DNA of 5,360 nt from Cyanobacteriota bacterium (GTDB lineage Bacteria; Cyanobacteriota; Cyanobacteriia; Phormidesmidales; Phormidesmidaceae), in NCBI GenBank assembly GCA_027619675.1, contig JAQCHG010000172.1, forward strand, positions 1 to 5,360. Reading direction: 5' to 3'. The translations under genes and the position numbers were made by a program. The notes under the pieces are model-generated. The model had not been told where the DNA came from and did not search any database. It worked only from the letters and a program-made list of their open reading frames with translations. Shown here piece after piece: positions 5,348-5,360 of the stretch; the first letter of the stretch is position 1, and each line of letters begins with the position of its first letter.

Positions 5348-5360
5348 TCACCCCCCAATG

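Noticed and set aside
5157..5351. 64-codon minus-strand frame at the right edge (GTG start)
   Set aside because: Its translation is very Arg- and Pro-rich, as expected for an off-frame reading of GC-rich coding DNA. The frame ending at 5201 looks far more like protein.
1..5360. CRISPR array, tRNA, rRNA, insertion sequence or phage genes
   Set aside because: I saw no regularly spaced repeats, tRNA-like cloverleaf, rRNA segments, terminal inverted repeats with a transposase, or integrase-like reading frames.

Overview
The window looks like core chromosome from a cyanobacterium. Two things support this. First, five perfect copies of the octamer GCGATCGC (HIP1, the palindrome over-represented in many cyanobacterial genomes) lie within 5.4 kb. 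Second, the gene order is asd (divergent), then tig, clpP and clpX, which is a known cyanobacterial arrangement; from memory, Synechocystis has the same asd / tig-clpP2-clpX neighbourhood. HIP1 abundance argues against the marine Prochlorococcus / Synechococcus group. The genus cannot be fixed from this sequence.

Layout. Positions 1-91 (minus) are the first 30 codons of aspartate-semialdehyde dehydrogenase (asd). Positions 92-485 are a divergent control region with two adjacent dyads, candidate promoters in both directions, and a small ORF (361-489) whose stop overlaps the tig start as ATGA. Positions 486-1934 (plus) encode trigger factor (tig). Positions 1935-2301 are a 367-base spacer with three perfect inverted repeats, one of them carrying a HIP1 site. 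Positions 2302-2982 encode ClpP with an intact Ser-His-Asp triad. Positions 2997-4337 encode ClpX with all expected zinc-finger, AAA+ and ClpP-docking motifs. Positions 4339-5238, one base after clpX, encode an alpha/beta hydrolase of unknown substrate. At the right edge, positions 5201-5347 (minus) read as the C-terminal end of a convergent protein that I cannot name; its frame is broken by a TGA close to the window end.

How the genes work together. Trigger factor meets nascent chains at the ribosome exit tunnel. ClpX unfolds selected or failed proteins and feeds them to the ClpP chamber. The tig-clpP-clpX cluster is therefore a protein folding and degradation module. clpP, clpX and the hydrolase are spaced like one operon (14 bases, then 1 base). 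tig may be transcribed separately, because a structured 367-base spacer separates it from clpP.

I see no mobile element, CRISPR array, tRNA, rRNA or defence system, and no clear new biological system. The points most worth a second look are the candidate tig leader ORF, the dyad in the asd/tig control region, the hairpin cluster between tig and clpP, and the broken reading frame at the right edge.
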